From Anatilimnocola aggregata (GTDB lineage: Bacteria; Planctomycetota; Planctomycetia; Pirellulales; Pirellulaceae): a stretch of 64,000 nt of DNA. The position numbers and the translations under genes were made by a program. The notes under the pieces were generated by a model. That model did not search any database and was not told the origin of the DNA. It saw only the letters and a program-made list of their open reading frames with translations. This document shows positions 38,212 to 47,144 of the stretch, piece after piece (position 1 is the stretch's first letter; every line of letters begins with the position of its first letter). The stretch covers positions 1,984,001 to 2,048,000 of the forward strand of contig NZ_CP036274.1 of NCBI RefSeq assembly GCF_007747655.1. Direction: 5' to 3'.

Positions 38212-39561
38212 TCAGGCAAGTAGTTCTGCCAAAACGCGGCGACTCTCGCCAAAGCCTTCCGCGGGTACTCCCATCCGTTCGGAGATGGTGCGCAGCAGGT
38301 CGGACATGCTCACGGCGTCAGGACCGAGTTTGGGGCCTTTAAGGTGCTCGTGTTTCTCGTTCGGAAGGTCCTTTTGCTGGCCGTTAAAGGCGATGTGGCG
38401 GCCGTGCGCAAAGCCAACTCCCTCGCCGCCGGCCAACAGAATCGGCAGGTTATGGTTGCGATGGGTCGACGGCCACGACATGCCGCTGCCGTACAGGACG
38501 GTGGTGTGCCGGAGCATGTCATGCTCGCCTTCGCGAGTCGTCCGCAGCCGATCGAGGAAGCGGGCCAGACGCGTGGTCCACCAGGCGTCCGCCTTGCTGA
38601 GGTTCGCAAACTGCTTCGGCTTATCCTCGGGCAGGGCGTCGCCGCTACCGTGGCCTTCGTCGTGGACGTCAAAACCGAGGTGCTTGAGCACACAGCATTG
38701 GCTCGAACGGTACGCCGAGAAAGCCACGACCCGCGTGCAGTCGATGCGGAGGGCCAGATAGATCAGTTCCAGCATCGTGTCGACAAAGTCGACGCCGTCG
38801 GGCGTGTTGTGCGGATCGGCCCGCAGGTTCAAGCGATCTTCCTGTATCGAATCCAGCCGAGGCGAAGACTTCCAGGCGATGTCCGCTTGCACGCGTCTTT
38901 CCACCGCGCGAATCGACTCGACGTATTCGTCGAGTTTCCGCTCGTCACTCTTGCCCAGATCGCGACGCAGGCTGGTGGCCTGATCCGCGACCAGGTCGAG
39001 GATGCTGCCCCGCTGCGGCAACCGACTTTTCGGATCGGCGCCGACCAATTCCGCAAAAATGGAAGCGAGATCGAAATCGGCCAGCACCGGTCGGCCTTCG
39101 GCATTGAACGAGCAGGTGTACTGGCCGCCATCGGCGCCGACGACCATGCTCGGCCAACGCGTTTGCCGGCCCATCGCGCGCGCGATGTGCTGATCGATGG
39201 AGATCGTGTTCGGCGTGACGTAAATCTCTTTCCTGCTGGCGTAGTTGGGATTCCCCGTCAGCCACAGTGCGGCTTCCTGGTGACCGCCTCCGGTCTTGAT
39301 GTGCTGCAGACCGGAGAACGCCGTGAAGCGATCGCGTAGCCCGGCCAGATTCCGCAGCGGCGGCGTCAGCTCGTAGTCCTTCCCCGTGGTCGCGGGATGC
39401 CACTCCCACATGTTCACGCCATTGGGAACGAAGAGAAAAACGGCGCGGTTGGGTACGTTCGCGGCGTCATTCGCCGAAGCGAAACGTTCGAGCCACGGTA
39501 GTGCGAGGCAGACGCCGCTTGCGGCGAGGAACTGTCGCCGTGTTGTTGGTAGATGACTCAT
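38212..39561 (-). CDS. DUF1552 (HXXSHH) family protein
   Basis: This 449-residue tandem duplicate of the neighbour at 36737 has leader TTRRQFLAASGVCLALPWLE and blocks FLFVPNGVNMWEWHP, TAFSGLQHIKTGGGH, DQHIARAMGRQTRWPSMVVG and LYGSGMSWPSTHRNHNLPIL. Its histidine motif is VHDEGHGSGD. The tail is SMSDLLRTISERMGVPAEGF. Start at the ATG 39561. The middle gene of three consecutive DUF1552 genes downstream of the 41008-43329 cytochrome, so three versions of one partner may serve one cytochrome. Confidence 0.9.
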   Translation of the reverse strand: MSHLPTTRRQFLAASGVCLALPWLERFASANDAANVPNRAVFLFVPNGVNMWEWHPATTGKDYELTPPLRNLAGLRDRFTAFSGLQHIKTGGGHQEAALWLTGNPNYASRKEIYVTPNTISIDQHIARAMGRQTRWPSMVVGADGGQYTCSFNAEGRPVLADFDLASIFAELVGADPKSRLPQRGSILDLVADQATSLRRDLGKSDERKLDEYVESIRAVERRVQADIAWKSSPRLDSIQEDRLNLRADPHNTPDGVDFVDTMLELIYLALRIDCTRVVAFSAYRSSQCCVLKHLGFDVHDEGHGSGDALPEDKPKQFANLSKADAWWTTRLARFLDRLRTTREGEHDMLRHTTVLYGSGMSWPSTHRNHNLPILLAGGEGVGFAHGRHIAFNGQQKDLPNEKHEHLKGPKLGPDAVSMSDLLRTISERMGVPAEGFGESRRVLAELLA

Positions 39562-39590
39562 TTCAATTTTTCCCTTCGGTTGGCTGGCAA

Positions 39591-39618
39591 GTAGCGGAGC
39601 GGCGCGAGCCGCCCGGTG
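39591..39618. repeat. Single arm of family A repeat
   Basis: GTAGCGGAGCGGCGCGAGCC then GCCCGGTG matches the left arm of the family A palindromes. No right arm is visible, so this is a half copy between two DUF1552 genes. Confidence 0.6.
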
Positions 39619-39629
39619 GCTTGTCTCGT

Positions 39630-40967
39630 TCAGGTTAATTGCCCAAGCGGCCCGGTGCTGTCGCCGAATCGCGGCATTTGGACGCCCGCCTGCTCGAGCA
39701 TGGCGAGGTAGAGGTTGGCAATCGGGGTCTCGGTGGGGTACACGCGATGGAAGCCGAGACGCAACGAGCCATTTCCTCGTCCCGCGAGCAGCACCGGGAG
39801 ATCATCGTAATTGTGATCGTTGCCACGACCGATGCTGCAGCCGAACATCACCTGCGACCGGTCGAACAGGCTGTGTTCGCCTTCGCGGGTGTTCTTGAGA
39901 CGGTCGAGCAGGTAGGCGAAGAAGCTGACGTGGTAGGCGCCGATGGCCGTGTAATTGTCCTGCCGAGTCTTGTCGGGACCATAGTGGGAAACTTCGTGGT
40001 GCCCACCGCGCACGTTGATTTCCGGATAGGATCGTTGGCTGGCGTCGTTCCCCAGCATGAGGCTGCCAACGCGGATCGAATCCGTCGCCAGGGCCACGAC
40101 AAGCAGGTCGATCATGAGACGGGTATGTTCGGCGAAATCGGCGGGAACGATGGGCAAGGGCCCGTTGGCCGTGAGCGACCTGTCCGGGACCGGCGGGTTG
40201 CGCTCGTAGGCTTGCACCCGGCGCTCGATTTCTCGGACGCTCTCGAGATACTGCTCGATCTTGAGGCGATCGGCCGCCCCCACCCGCTGGGTAAACTCGC
40301 GTGCCTCGGCGCGTACGAAATCGAGGATGCTGCGCCGCTGGCGGACTTCGTCCTCACGGGCAGCCCCTGCATCCGCAAACAGCCGCTCGAAGACGCTGCG
40401 CGGACTGATGTCGCGGCTGAGCGGCGTGGTCGGCGTCCGCCAGGAAATCGTCGTTGTGTAGGCGCAGTGATATCCGACATCACAGGTCCCGGTGCCGGTC
40501 GGCGTTTCGACGCTCAGTTCGAGCGACGGGAGCCGCGTCCGCGTGCCGAGTTCCCGGGCGAGGACCTGGTCGACGGAAATTCCCGACCGCACATCGCTGC
40601 CCAGGGTCACGCGGGGAGTGCTGCAGGTGAGGAAGCAACCCGAACCCGGTGCGTGCCCCGCACGCTTAGGCCCGCCGCGATACGCCTCCATGTTCGCCAG
40701 GTGCGTCAGCACGCTGAAATCGGCGCGGTGAGGCTCGAGCGAGCGAAGAATCTCGGGGAGCCTCTCCAGGCGGCCTTCGGCCGCGGGAGTCCAATGGGGC
40801 ATGTACATGCCATTCGGCCCGTAGACGAAGAGCGTGCGCACCGGCGGCGGCCCGCTCTGGTCGGCACGTAGCGGCTGCATGGCCTCAAGCCACGGCAGAG
40901 CCAGCGACACGCCTGCCGCCCGCAGGAGCGCTCTCCGCGTGATCGGTCGATGGTGCAGGATGTTCAT
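39630..40967 (-). CDS. DUF1552 (HXXSHH) family protein
   Basis: This 445-residue protein has leader ITRRALLRAAGVSLALPWLE (twin arginine). It is a more distant paralogue of the two genes that follow. Blocks: TLFVYGPNGMYMPHWTP, SVLTHLANMEAYRGG, DQVLARELGTRTRLPSLELS, MFGCSIGRGNDHNYDDLPVL, and the tail PRFGDSTGPLGQLT. The histidine motif is well kept as GGHHEVSHYG. It lies 40 bases after the cytochrome at 41008-43329 and is probably co-transcribed with it. Confidence 0.9.
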   Translation of the reverse strand: MNILHHRPITRRALLRAAGVSLALPWLEAMQPLRADQSGPPPVRTLFVYGPNGMYMPHWTPAAEGRLERLPEILRSLEPHRADFSVLTHLANMEAYRGGPKRAGHAPGSGCFLTCSTPRVTLGSDVRSGISVDQVLARELGTRTRLPSLELSVETPTGTGTCDVGYHCAYTTTISWRTPTTPLSRDISPRSVFERLFADAGAAREDEVRQRRSILDFVRAEAREFTQRVGAADRLKIEQYLESVREIERRVQAYERNPPVPDRSLTANGPLPIVPADFAEHTRLMIDLLVVALATDSIRVGSLMLGNDASQRSYPEINVRGGHHEVSHYGPDKTRQDNYTAIGAYHVSFFAYLLDRLKNTREGEHSLFDRSQVMFGCSIGRGNDHNYDDLPVLLAGRGNGSLRLGFHRVYPTETPIANLYLAMLEQAGVQMPRFGDSTGPLGQLT

Positions 40968-41007
40968 GATAAGCGTCTCCTAACTCGGATGGAAAAATCA
41001 GCGTGAA

Positions 41008-43329
41008 CTATCGGTTATTGAAGGCCGGGCTGGCGATGATTCCGCGGATCAGTCCGCGCGATCGGTCCTGGTCCCGCGCCAGCGCGTCGATGGTCGCCTG
41101 AATCGTACGTACGTCCGCTGGGTCCGGCCCACGGCCCAAGGCGTAAATCATCATCTTCTCGGTCAAACAGCTCAGAAACTGCTCTTTGCGGGGGCCGACC
41201 AGGATTTTCTTGAGGCCCTCGACCCCCTGCACCTTCTCGCCCGAGGGAAGGACTGCCGTCGCATCGACGGGTTGCCCCGAATCGTCCACTCTCCGTACTT
41301 TGCCGATGATGTCGAAGCCTTCGAGCGCAAATCCCAGCGGATCGATGCGGTTGTGGCAGACCGCGCAACGAGCGTTGGACCGATGCTTTTCAAGCTGCTG
41401 GCGGAGGGACAGCTTGGACTTGCTCGCCGCCTCGTTCGAAGAGTCCAGGTTCGGCACGTCCGGCGGCGGTGGCGGTGGGGGAGCATTGAGCAGGTTTTCG
41501 AGGATCCACGCCCCACGCACGACGGGCGAAGTCCGCGTCGGAAACGAGGTCGCTGCCAGCACCGACGCCTGCGTCAGCAGGCCGCCCCGACCCTTAACCT
41601 CGACCCGCTGGAAACCGGCGTCAGCCTGGACTTTCGGCAGACCGTAGAACCGGGCGAGGGATTCATTCACCAGGGAAAATTCGGCGTCAATCAGCGTGGT
41701 CAACGGCAGGTCTTCGCGGAGCACCGTGGCAAAGAACAGCTCGGTTTCGCGCACCGCTGAATCGCGAACCTGCTCGAAGTCGGCGTAGCGCTTGTTCTTC
41801 GGATCGGGGCGAAACTCCTTGAGGCGGGCGAACTTCAACCACTGATGCGTGAAACTGCGGCAGAACTCTTCGAAGCGGGCATCGCCGATCATCCGGTCCA
41901 CGTGCCGATCCAGTTCTTTGCGAAGCCGGCCCGCGCGAGCGGCATCGAACAGCTCGGTGTCAGGCATGGTGTTCCAGAGAAAAAACGAGAGCCGGTTCGC
42001 AAGCTCAAACTCATCGACGGGCCTGGGCCCGCCCGCGCCTCGTTCGGCTTCCGCGATGAACAGGAAGTTCGGCGAACAGAGCATCGCTTGCAGGGCCAAT
42101 TGCACGCCCTGATCGAACGACTGCCCCCCGGAATGTGCCTGCTCGACGATGGCAACAAGGCGGGCGACCTGCTCGCGTGTGGGCGGTCGTCGGTAGGCGC
42201 GAGTCGCCAGCGGCTCGAAGATCGCCTCGGCAGCCTCGCGCACATTCCTGGTCTTGCTGGGCCGCGCGACAACCACCCGGCGATGCGGCTCGGGATAGGT
42301 GCTGTCGGAGGTCTGAGACGGCCGAGCAATGAGCACCCGTTCAAGCAGGATCGGCCCGCGCTTCGGCGCCTTTTCGCCCTTGGGCACCGGCTCCGGGATC
42401 GGCCGAAATGTGAAATCCGCCGTGCCCTTGGGCAACCGCAGGCGGACTTTCGTCCAGGTCAACGACGACGAGGCGACGGGAACCCGGAACGCCTCCGTTC
42501 CGCCGATGTCGACTGCCAACTGCAGGGGCTTGGGGCCGATGTTCTCGCCCAGCGCCTGCACCTTGATGACGTACTCGTCGTCGTCCGGAATTTCGAACGC
42601 ATGGGCGAGGAACTTGCCCCCCGGCGGAGCCCAAGGGAGCTTTTTGCCGGTGAACTCAAGGCCGAAAGTATCGTCATTCGGACCTCTCACCCGGGCGGGC
42701 GGCCATTCGAGCCTGGCCACGACCGGCGCGGCATCATCCGGGTCGGTGGTGATCACTGCGGCGGCGATCTCCTTGGCCATCCGCAGGTACTGCTCCATCA
42801 GGATGGGCGAGATCATCAGGTGCTCGCCGATATTGTCGAAGCCGTAGCCGATTTCATCCGCAGGCAGATGGGTCGTGGGATCAGTGTCCACGCCGAAAAG
42901 GTCGCGGATGACGTTGCGATACTGCACGCGGTTGAGGCGGCGCAGCGGCGTCGGCGGGGGCACGCGCGTGGAGGCGAGGAGGCGTTGTTTCAGCGCCGGT
43001 TGAAGCCCCGTCAGGAACCGATCGACCTCGTCGGCCGCGGGTTGAGTTTTGTCGGCGGGAGGCATCGAGCGCGATTCAACCTGCTCGATGACTTTGGTCC
43101 AGGTTCCATACCGATCTGCCCAGTCGGACGCCAGCAGGTCGTCGAGCCGGGTCATGCCCTTGGCAGCCTTCCCCGAGTGGCACGAAAGACAGTGCTTCGT
43201 GAGAAACGCCGGGGCCGTTTCCTGCACAAACTGCTCGCTACGATCAGGTTCCTGGGCGAGCGCAGTCCCGCTGCAGATGCGCATGCCCAGCAGTAACAAG
43301 ACCGCCATCCCGTACAAATTTTGGTTCAT
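41008..43329 (-). CDS. DUF1592-type multidomain cytochrome c
   Basis: 773 residues. Signal peptide MNQNLYGMAVLLLLGMRICS, with the start at 43329; the longer frame to 43365 adds a non-signal leader. PSCyt1 carries CLSCH near residue 46 and the block MPPADKTQPAADEV. PSD3/DUF1587 has RLNRVQYRNVIRDLFGVD. A carbohydrate-binding-like insert follows, then PSD5 (ATRAYRRPPTREQVA), PSD4 (ANRLSFFLWNTMPDTEL, FTHQWLKFARL), PSCyt3 with CAVCHNRIDPLGFALEGF near 653, and PSD2 (LTEKMMIYALGRGPDP). Both haem motifs are intact. Three DUF1552 genes follow. Probably an exported two-haem redox protein with unknown partners. Confidence 0.9.
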   Translation of the reverse strand: MNQNLYGMAVLLLLGMRICSGTALAQEPDRSEQFVQETAPAFLTKHCLSCHSGKAAKGMTRLDDLLASDWADRYGTWTKVIEQVESRSMPPADKTQPAADEVDRFLTGLQPALKQRLLASTRVPPPTPLRRLNRVQYRNVIRDLFGVDTDPTTHLPADEIGYGFDNIGEHLMISPILMEQYLRMAKEIAAAVITTDPDDAAPVVARLEWPPARVRGPNDDTFGLEFTGKKLPWAPPGGKFLAHAFEIPDDDEYVIKVQALGENIGPKPLQLAVDIGGTEAFRVPVASSSLTWTKVRLRLPKGTADFTFRPIPEPVPKGEKAPKRGPILLERVLIARPSQTSDSTYPEPHRRVVVARPSKTRNVREAAEAIFEPLATRAYRRPPTREQVARLVAIVEQAHSGGQSFDQGVQLALQAMLCSPNFLFIAEAERGAGGPRPVDEFELANRLSFFLWNTMPDTELFDAARAGRLRKELDRHVDRMIGDARFEEFCRSFTHQWLKFARLKEFRPDPKNKRYADFEQVRDSAVRETELFFATVLREDLPLTTLIDAEFSLVNESLARFYGLPKVQADAGFQRVEVKGRGGLLTQASVLAATSFPTRTSPVVRGAWILENLLNAPPPPPPPDVPNLDSSNEAASKSKLSLRQQLEKHRSNARCAVCHNRIDPLGFALEGFDIIGKVRRVDDSGQPVDATAVLPSGEKVQGVEGLKKILVGPRKEQFLSCLTEKMMIYALGRGPDPADVRTIQATIDALARDQDRSRGLIRGIIASPAFNNR

Positions 43330-43380
43330 CGGTGGTCTCGGAGGAGGGTGGGTGAAATCTCGCAAGTTGCACGGTCAGTT

Positions 43381-44364
43381 CTATTTCTTTACAGGCTCGG
43401 CGGGTGTCGGCGAAGGATTCGTGATCCGTTCCAGGATGAACAGGTTGTGGTTGCCGTCGGAACGCAGCCGCTCGCAACGGGTTCGTTTGTCTTCAGGCCG
43501 TTTGTCAGTTTCGTTGTAGGCGATGTACAGCAGGTCATCGCCGTAGAAGGCCAGGAGGCTCGGCGTACGCCCCATCAGGCCCGCGCCGCCACCGGCCCAG
43601 CTCTCCAACTGGAGGTCGATCGCACCGAGCGCCCCGACAGGTTCGGCGATTTGGTAAGCCCCCCAGAAACCGACCGGCGGGCGAACGAACTGGCCTTTGG
43701 CGTCCAGTTCGTTGATTCGCTCCGCAGTGATTGAAAACGTTCGCTTCCCGGTGAGGCCCGGGTTTTTCAGGAAAGCGTCGTCGTAATGGGCGACCGCCGT
43801 CCACTCACCGAGAATCCGCTTGGCATCGGCCGCCTTATCGTGTTTTGATCGCGCTGGAACTGCTTGTCGGCGCAGCACCAAGTAAAGCGCTTCGGGGTCG
43901 CCTCCAAACTGGTTTGACAGATAGAACCCTCTGAAGCCCTTGGTTTTGGGTGGGTCCGACGTCAGGATCTTCACGTGCAAGTGCCCAGCGTCCGAGGTCG
44001 CCCAGAGGAGCCGCCGGTCGCCAGTTACTTTGCCCGCGAGCTTGGCTTCCGCTTCCTTGCCCGGTACAGGCCGATTCTTCTCGTCGACCCGTTGTTCCGT
44101 GAGCAGTTTGCAGTCAGCCGTGAGCACGGTCTCCGGCTGTTCTCCCGGCAAATCAAGAGTGAGCCGATCCGCCTCGAACTTCACCTTTCCGCCGATCAAG
44201 CCCGTATCCTCGTCCTGGATGCCGAGGTTGGTGGCGGGTACGCCCAGCAAGACGTGCCAGTCGCCCAGGAACTCCTTGGGGAACGTCGGCTCGGCGGCCA
44301 CTATGGCCGAAGCCTGAATCCCGACGGCCAGTGTCAGGAAAACGAACGCACGAAACGAGGTCAT
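43381..44364 (-). CDS. TIGR03067-like secreted protein
   Basis: This 327-residue protein has a signal peptide (MTSFRAFVFLTLAVGIQASAIVAAEPT). Two G.W repeats are seen (LGDWHVLLGVPATN; ILGEWTAVAHYDDAF), and LLYIAYNETDKRPEDK and NLFILERITNP at the end. The plan matches the proteins at 28781 and 49552. Start at the ATG 44364, 11 bases after the stop of the cytochrome gene at 44376, so it is almost certainly co-transcribed with that cytochrome. Function unknown. Confidence 0.7.
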   Translation of the reverse strand: MTSFRAFVFLTLAVGIQASAIVAAEPTFPKEFLGDWHVLLGVPATNLGIQDEDTGLIGGKVKFEADRLTLDLPGEQPETVLTADCKLLTEQRVDEKNRPVPGKEAEAKLAGKVTGDRRLLWATSDAGHLHVKILTSDPPKTKGFRGFYLSNQFGGDPEALYLVLRRQAVPARSKHDKAADAKRILGEWTAVAHYDDAFLKNPGLTGKRTFSITAERINELDAKGQFVRPPVGFWGAYQIAEPVGALGAIDLQLESWAGGGAGLMGRTPSLLAFYGDDLLYIAYNETDKRPEDKRTRCERLRSDGNHNLFILERITNPSPTPAEPVKK

Positions 44365-44375
44365 GTTAAATCCTT

Positions 44376-46952
44376 CTACTTGTTCCGGAACGGTTCGGAG
44401 AGCACCATCGCGGTCAACAGGTCGCGCAGGCCGCCCTCGGTTTTTGTGGTGGTCGATTGAATGGAACTCAAATGCTTATCGTCGCCGTGATCGAGACTGC
44501 GGCCGAGCACATAGGCGTAGAGACGACGGTTGAAGGCATCGGCGAAACGAGGCGTGGTCGAGGACGGCTCGATCAGCCGTTTGCGGAACTCGTCGATGTC
44601 GGCGAACGGGGTCTTGTCGGGCAGTTTTCCGTTGGTCTTTGCCGCGACCAACTTGCCCTCCTTGTCGCGACGCAGCCGGCCGAAAAGGTCATACTGGTCC
44701 CAGACGAACCCCAGCGGATCAATCCGCTGGTGGCAGACCGCGCACGTGTTGACGCTGGAATGAGCTTCTACATGCTCGCGCGGCGACAACTTACGTAGGT
44801 TCTTGTCGATGTTCAGTTGCACATCAAGCGGCTGCACATTGCCCGGCGGCGTCGGAATGTCGATGCCGAGAATGCGTTCGATCAAATAGACGCCGCGGAG
44901 GATCTCCGCCCGCTCTCTACCATGCGACCCAGCCGCGATGCAGCCCGCTTGCGTCAGCAGTCCGCCGCGACGATCAGTCGGCGCCGGCACGGCGCGGAAT
45001 TGGTGTCCCGACACACCATCGATGCCGTAGAACCGGGCGAGGCGGTCGTTAATGACCACGAATTCGCAATTGACGAGCGACTCCACGGGCCGGTTCTTTT
45101 GCAACAACTCCTCGAAAAGTCGCGGCGCTTCCTCCACCAAGTCCCGGCGCAGTACGTCCTCGTACCAGGGAACGTCTTCCTTCTGGTTGATCGTCAGGCG
45201 GTCCAGGACGGTTGCCTGGTCGAGATGGAGTACCGAGTCGAGATCCAGCCACTGCCGGGCAAACTCCCGACAAAGCGCATAGCTCCGCGGATCGTCGAGC
45301 AGGCGGGCAAGCTGACGCCGCAACTCGTCCTCCTGCAGCAGACTGCCATTCGCCGCGCGAGCGCGGAGTTCATCGTCCGGTGCTGTTCCCCACGCCAAAT
45401 ACGACAGGCGGGAGGCAAGCTCCCAAGCCGTCAAAGGACGTTGCTGCGTCTCCTTCGGCTCGATCAGATAAAACGTCTGCGGCGAAATCAGGGCAGCGGT
45501 CAGCGACGCTTTGTACGCGGCGAGGAACGATGTGCCACGCGCCCGCTCGGCATCAAAGAGGCCCAAGTACGCATCCACTTCGCTCGGGCTCGCCGGCCGG
45601 CGAAATGCTCGCGGCAGAGAGCTTTGGAGAGATCGTCGCGCTCGGTCTCGCTCCGTCTCGCCTTCCTTCGCGGATGCCAACAGGGCCGGTGACCTTGATG
45701 GCGTTTTCACCACTTCGACGCTCAGCGAACTCACAATCAACTCGTTGCGCGTTGGCAACGGAATCTCGCCTTCCTTGCGTTTGTCATCCGGTTCACGCAG
45801 CGTCGGCGTCATGAGGGCTGCGGCGTTATCGATCTGAAGCACGAGATGCCCGTCGCGATTGATCCCTTTCCAATCGGCGTCGACCAGCGCCAGCGGCGCT
45901 TCGAGCACATATTCCGCGGGATCGTCAGAGGGCGCTGTGACGACGATTTCACCGACGGGCACAATCGTAAACTCCCGCGCGATGCTCAACCGCAACACCG
46001 GCGCGGTTTCCCGCGCCGGAATGCGGGCTCCTGCCCTGGCGCGCAATCGCAGCAAGCCGCGGTCGGGAACCAGCGGAAACTTGAACGTCAAGCATTCCAT
46101 CGGATTGCCGATGATGACCGGGTTAGGCGCCAGCAGGATTCCACGCTTCGCGTCCAGCCGCGTCGTCGCCTGCGGCCGGCGTCCGTTGTTGGGACCGCTC
46201 CAGCGGCCAACCAAACTCAGAGAAGCCGGTGGTTCGCCGTCGACCGCGGCGGGAACATCGTCGCGAAAGGCAGCGAAGATGCTCAGGGGCTTGGAGGGCT
46301 TCTCGGTGGCCTGGGCTACGAACTCGCGAAGATCCATCTCGTAGCGGATCGGGCTCGAATGCGGTTCTTCCGGCAACGCGACATCCACAAGCTGCTCCGC
46401 CAGATCGAGGCTCCGCCGTAACAACAGCGGTTGCGTCGTTTGCTGATTGCTGTCATTGGTGAAGCCGTCCGGCGCGGTATCAGTGGGAAGTCGTTTGCTC
46501 AGGTCCGTGGCAAAGTGAGGGAAAGTCAGGCCCAGTACATCCAGCGCCGTGCTCACATATTCGCGAGGCGTCAACCGGCGCAACGCCCGGCGGCCAATGC
46601 CGCCGCGCGTGACGGTCGCGGCCCGCGCCGCCACGGCGTCGATCCAGGCGAGCACGTTCGTCAGTTCGTCAGCAGTGGGGCGCGGCTTGCCCTCGGGCGG
46701 CATCTCGCCCTGCGCCATTAGCCGCTTCGCGGTGAGCCACTGCTCCGCCAGTTTCGCGTCGATCAGATCCGGCATCGGCCCGTCGAACCGCACCGTTCCT
46801 TCCTGCTTCGCAGCCCCGTGGCAGGAGATGCAGTGCTGCTTGAGGAACGGAACAACCTTGTCGGCATAGGCCGACTCAAGCGGTTGCTCCGCGGAGGCCG
46901 ACCACGCCTGGCTTGTCATGATCAACGCGGCGATCGTCAGGAGATGTTTCAT
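44376..46952 (-). CDS. DUF1592-type multidomain cytochrome c
   Basis: 858 residues. Signal peptide MKHLLTIAALIMTSQAWSAS fixes the start at 46952. PSCyt1 has CISCH near 40 and QGEMPPEGKPRPTADEL; PSD3 has RLTPREYVSTALDVLGL; a beta-rich insert; PSD5 (LPRAFRRPASPSEVD); PSD4 (ASRLSYLAWGTAPDDEL, FARQWLDLDSV); PSCyt3 with CAVCHQRIDPLGFVWDQYD near 735; and PSD2 (LYAYVLGRSLDHGDD). Its leader and signal peptide closely match those of the cytochrome at 58547, which suggests duplication including the promoter. The truncated gene at 50559 is a partial duplicate of this head. TIGR03067-like gene follows. Confidence 0.9.
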   Translation of the reverse strand: MKHLLTIAALIMTSQAWSASAEQPLESAYADKVVPFLKQHCISCHGAAKQEGTVRFDGPMPDLIDAKLAEQWLTAKRLMAQGEMPPEGKPRPTADELTNVLAWIDAVAARAATVTRGGIGRRALRRLTPREYVSTALDVLGLTFPHFATDLSKRLPTDTAPDGFTNDSNQQTTQPLLLRRSLDLAEQLVDVALPEEPHSSPIRYEMDLREFVAQATEKPSKPLSIFAAFRDDVPAAVDGEPPASLSLVGRWSGPNNGRRPQATTRLDAKRGILLAPNPVIIGNPMECLTFKFPLVPDRGLLRLRARAGARIPARETAPVLRLSIAREFTIVPVGEIVVTAPSDDPAEYVLEAPLALVDADWKGINRDGHLVLQIDNAAALMTPTLREPDDKRKEGEIPLPTRNELIVSSLSVEVVKTPSRSPALLASAKEGETERDRARRSLQSSLPRAFRRPASPSEVDAYLGLFDAERARGTSFLAAYKASLTAALISPQTFYLIEPKETQQRPLTAWELASRLSYLAWGTAPDDELRARAANGSLLQEDELRRQLARLLDDPRSYALCREFARQWLDLDSVLHLDQATVLDRLTINQKEDVPWYEDVLRRDLVEEAPRLFEELLQKNRPVESLVNCEFVVINDRLARFYGIDGVSGHQFRAVPAPTDRRGGLLTQAGCIAAGSHGRERAEILRGVYLIERILGIDIPTPPGNVQPLDVQLNIDKNLRKLSPREHVEAHSSVNTCAVCHQRIDPLGFVWDQYDLFGRLRRDKEGKLVAAKTNGKLPDKTPFADIDEFRKRLIEPSSTTPRFADAFNRRLYAYVLGRSLDHGDDKHLSSIQSTTTKTEGGLRDLLTAMVLSEPFRNK

Positions 46953-46976
46953 GGTCGTCTGAGGCTGGCTGTTCGC

Positions 46977-47042
46977 GGTCATCAATATCCATTGATCCAA
47001 ACGACCGAAAACTTAGCAGCGATCCTTCAAATTCCTGTCAAT
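46977..47042 (-). promoter_or_regulatory. Conserved GCTAAG leader element, copy 1
   Basis: On the minus strand this reads TTGACA, 17 bases, TGCTAAGTTTTCGGTCG, then TGGATCAATG and TGATGACC. The GCTAAGTTTTCGGTCG core is exact in copies 55961 and 61378. The core is about 60 bases upstream of the ATG at 46952. TTGACA and TGCTAA at 17-base spacing resemble a sigma-70-type promoter, but the -35 part is not conserved in the other copies. Confidence 0.5.
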
Positions 47043-47050
47043 CGCGGCAA

Positions 47051-47120
47051 GTAGCAGCGGCACGGCGTAAGCCATCCGGTTCCGCAGTGTCGCACCGGGC
47101 GGCTTACGCCACGCCGCTAC
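47051..47120. repeat. Palindromic repeat, family A
   Basis: Left arm GTAGCAGCGGCACGGCGTAA then GCC; right arm GGCTTACGCCACGCCGCTAC. The arms pair with a few mismatches. It sits between the hydrolase-like gene and the leader of the cytochrome gene. Confidence 0.8.
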
Positions 47121-47144
47121 ACGTTATTCCTTCACCTGGCAGGT

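Noticed and set aside
41845-43296. 483-codon plus-strand frame
   Set aside because: Antisense shadow of the cytochrome at 41008-43329 with biased composition.
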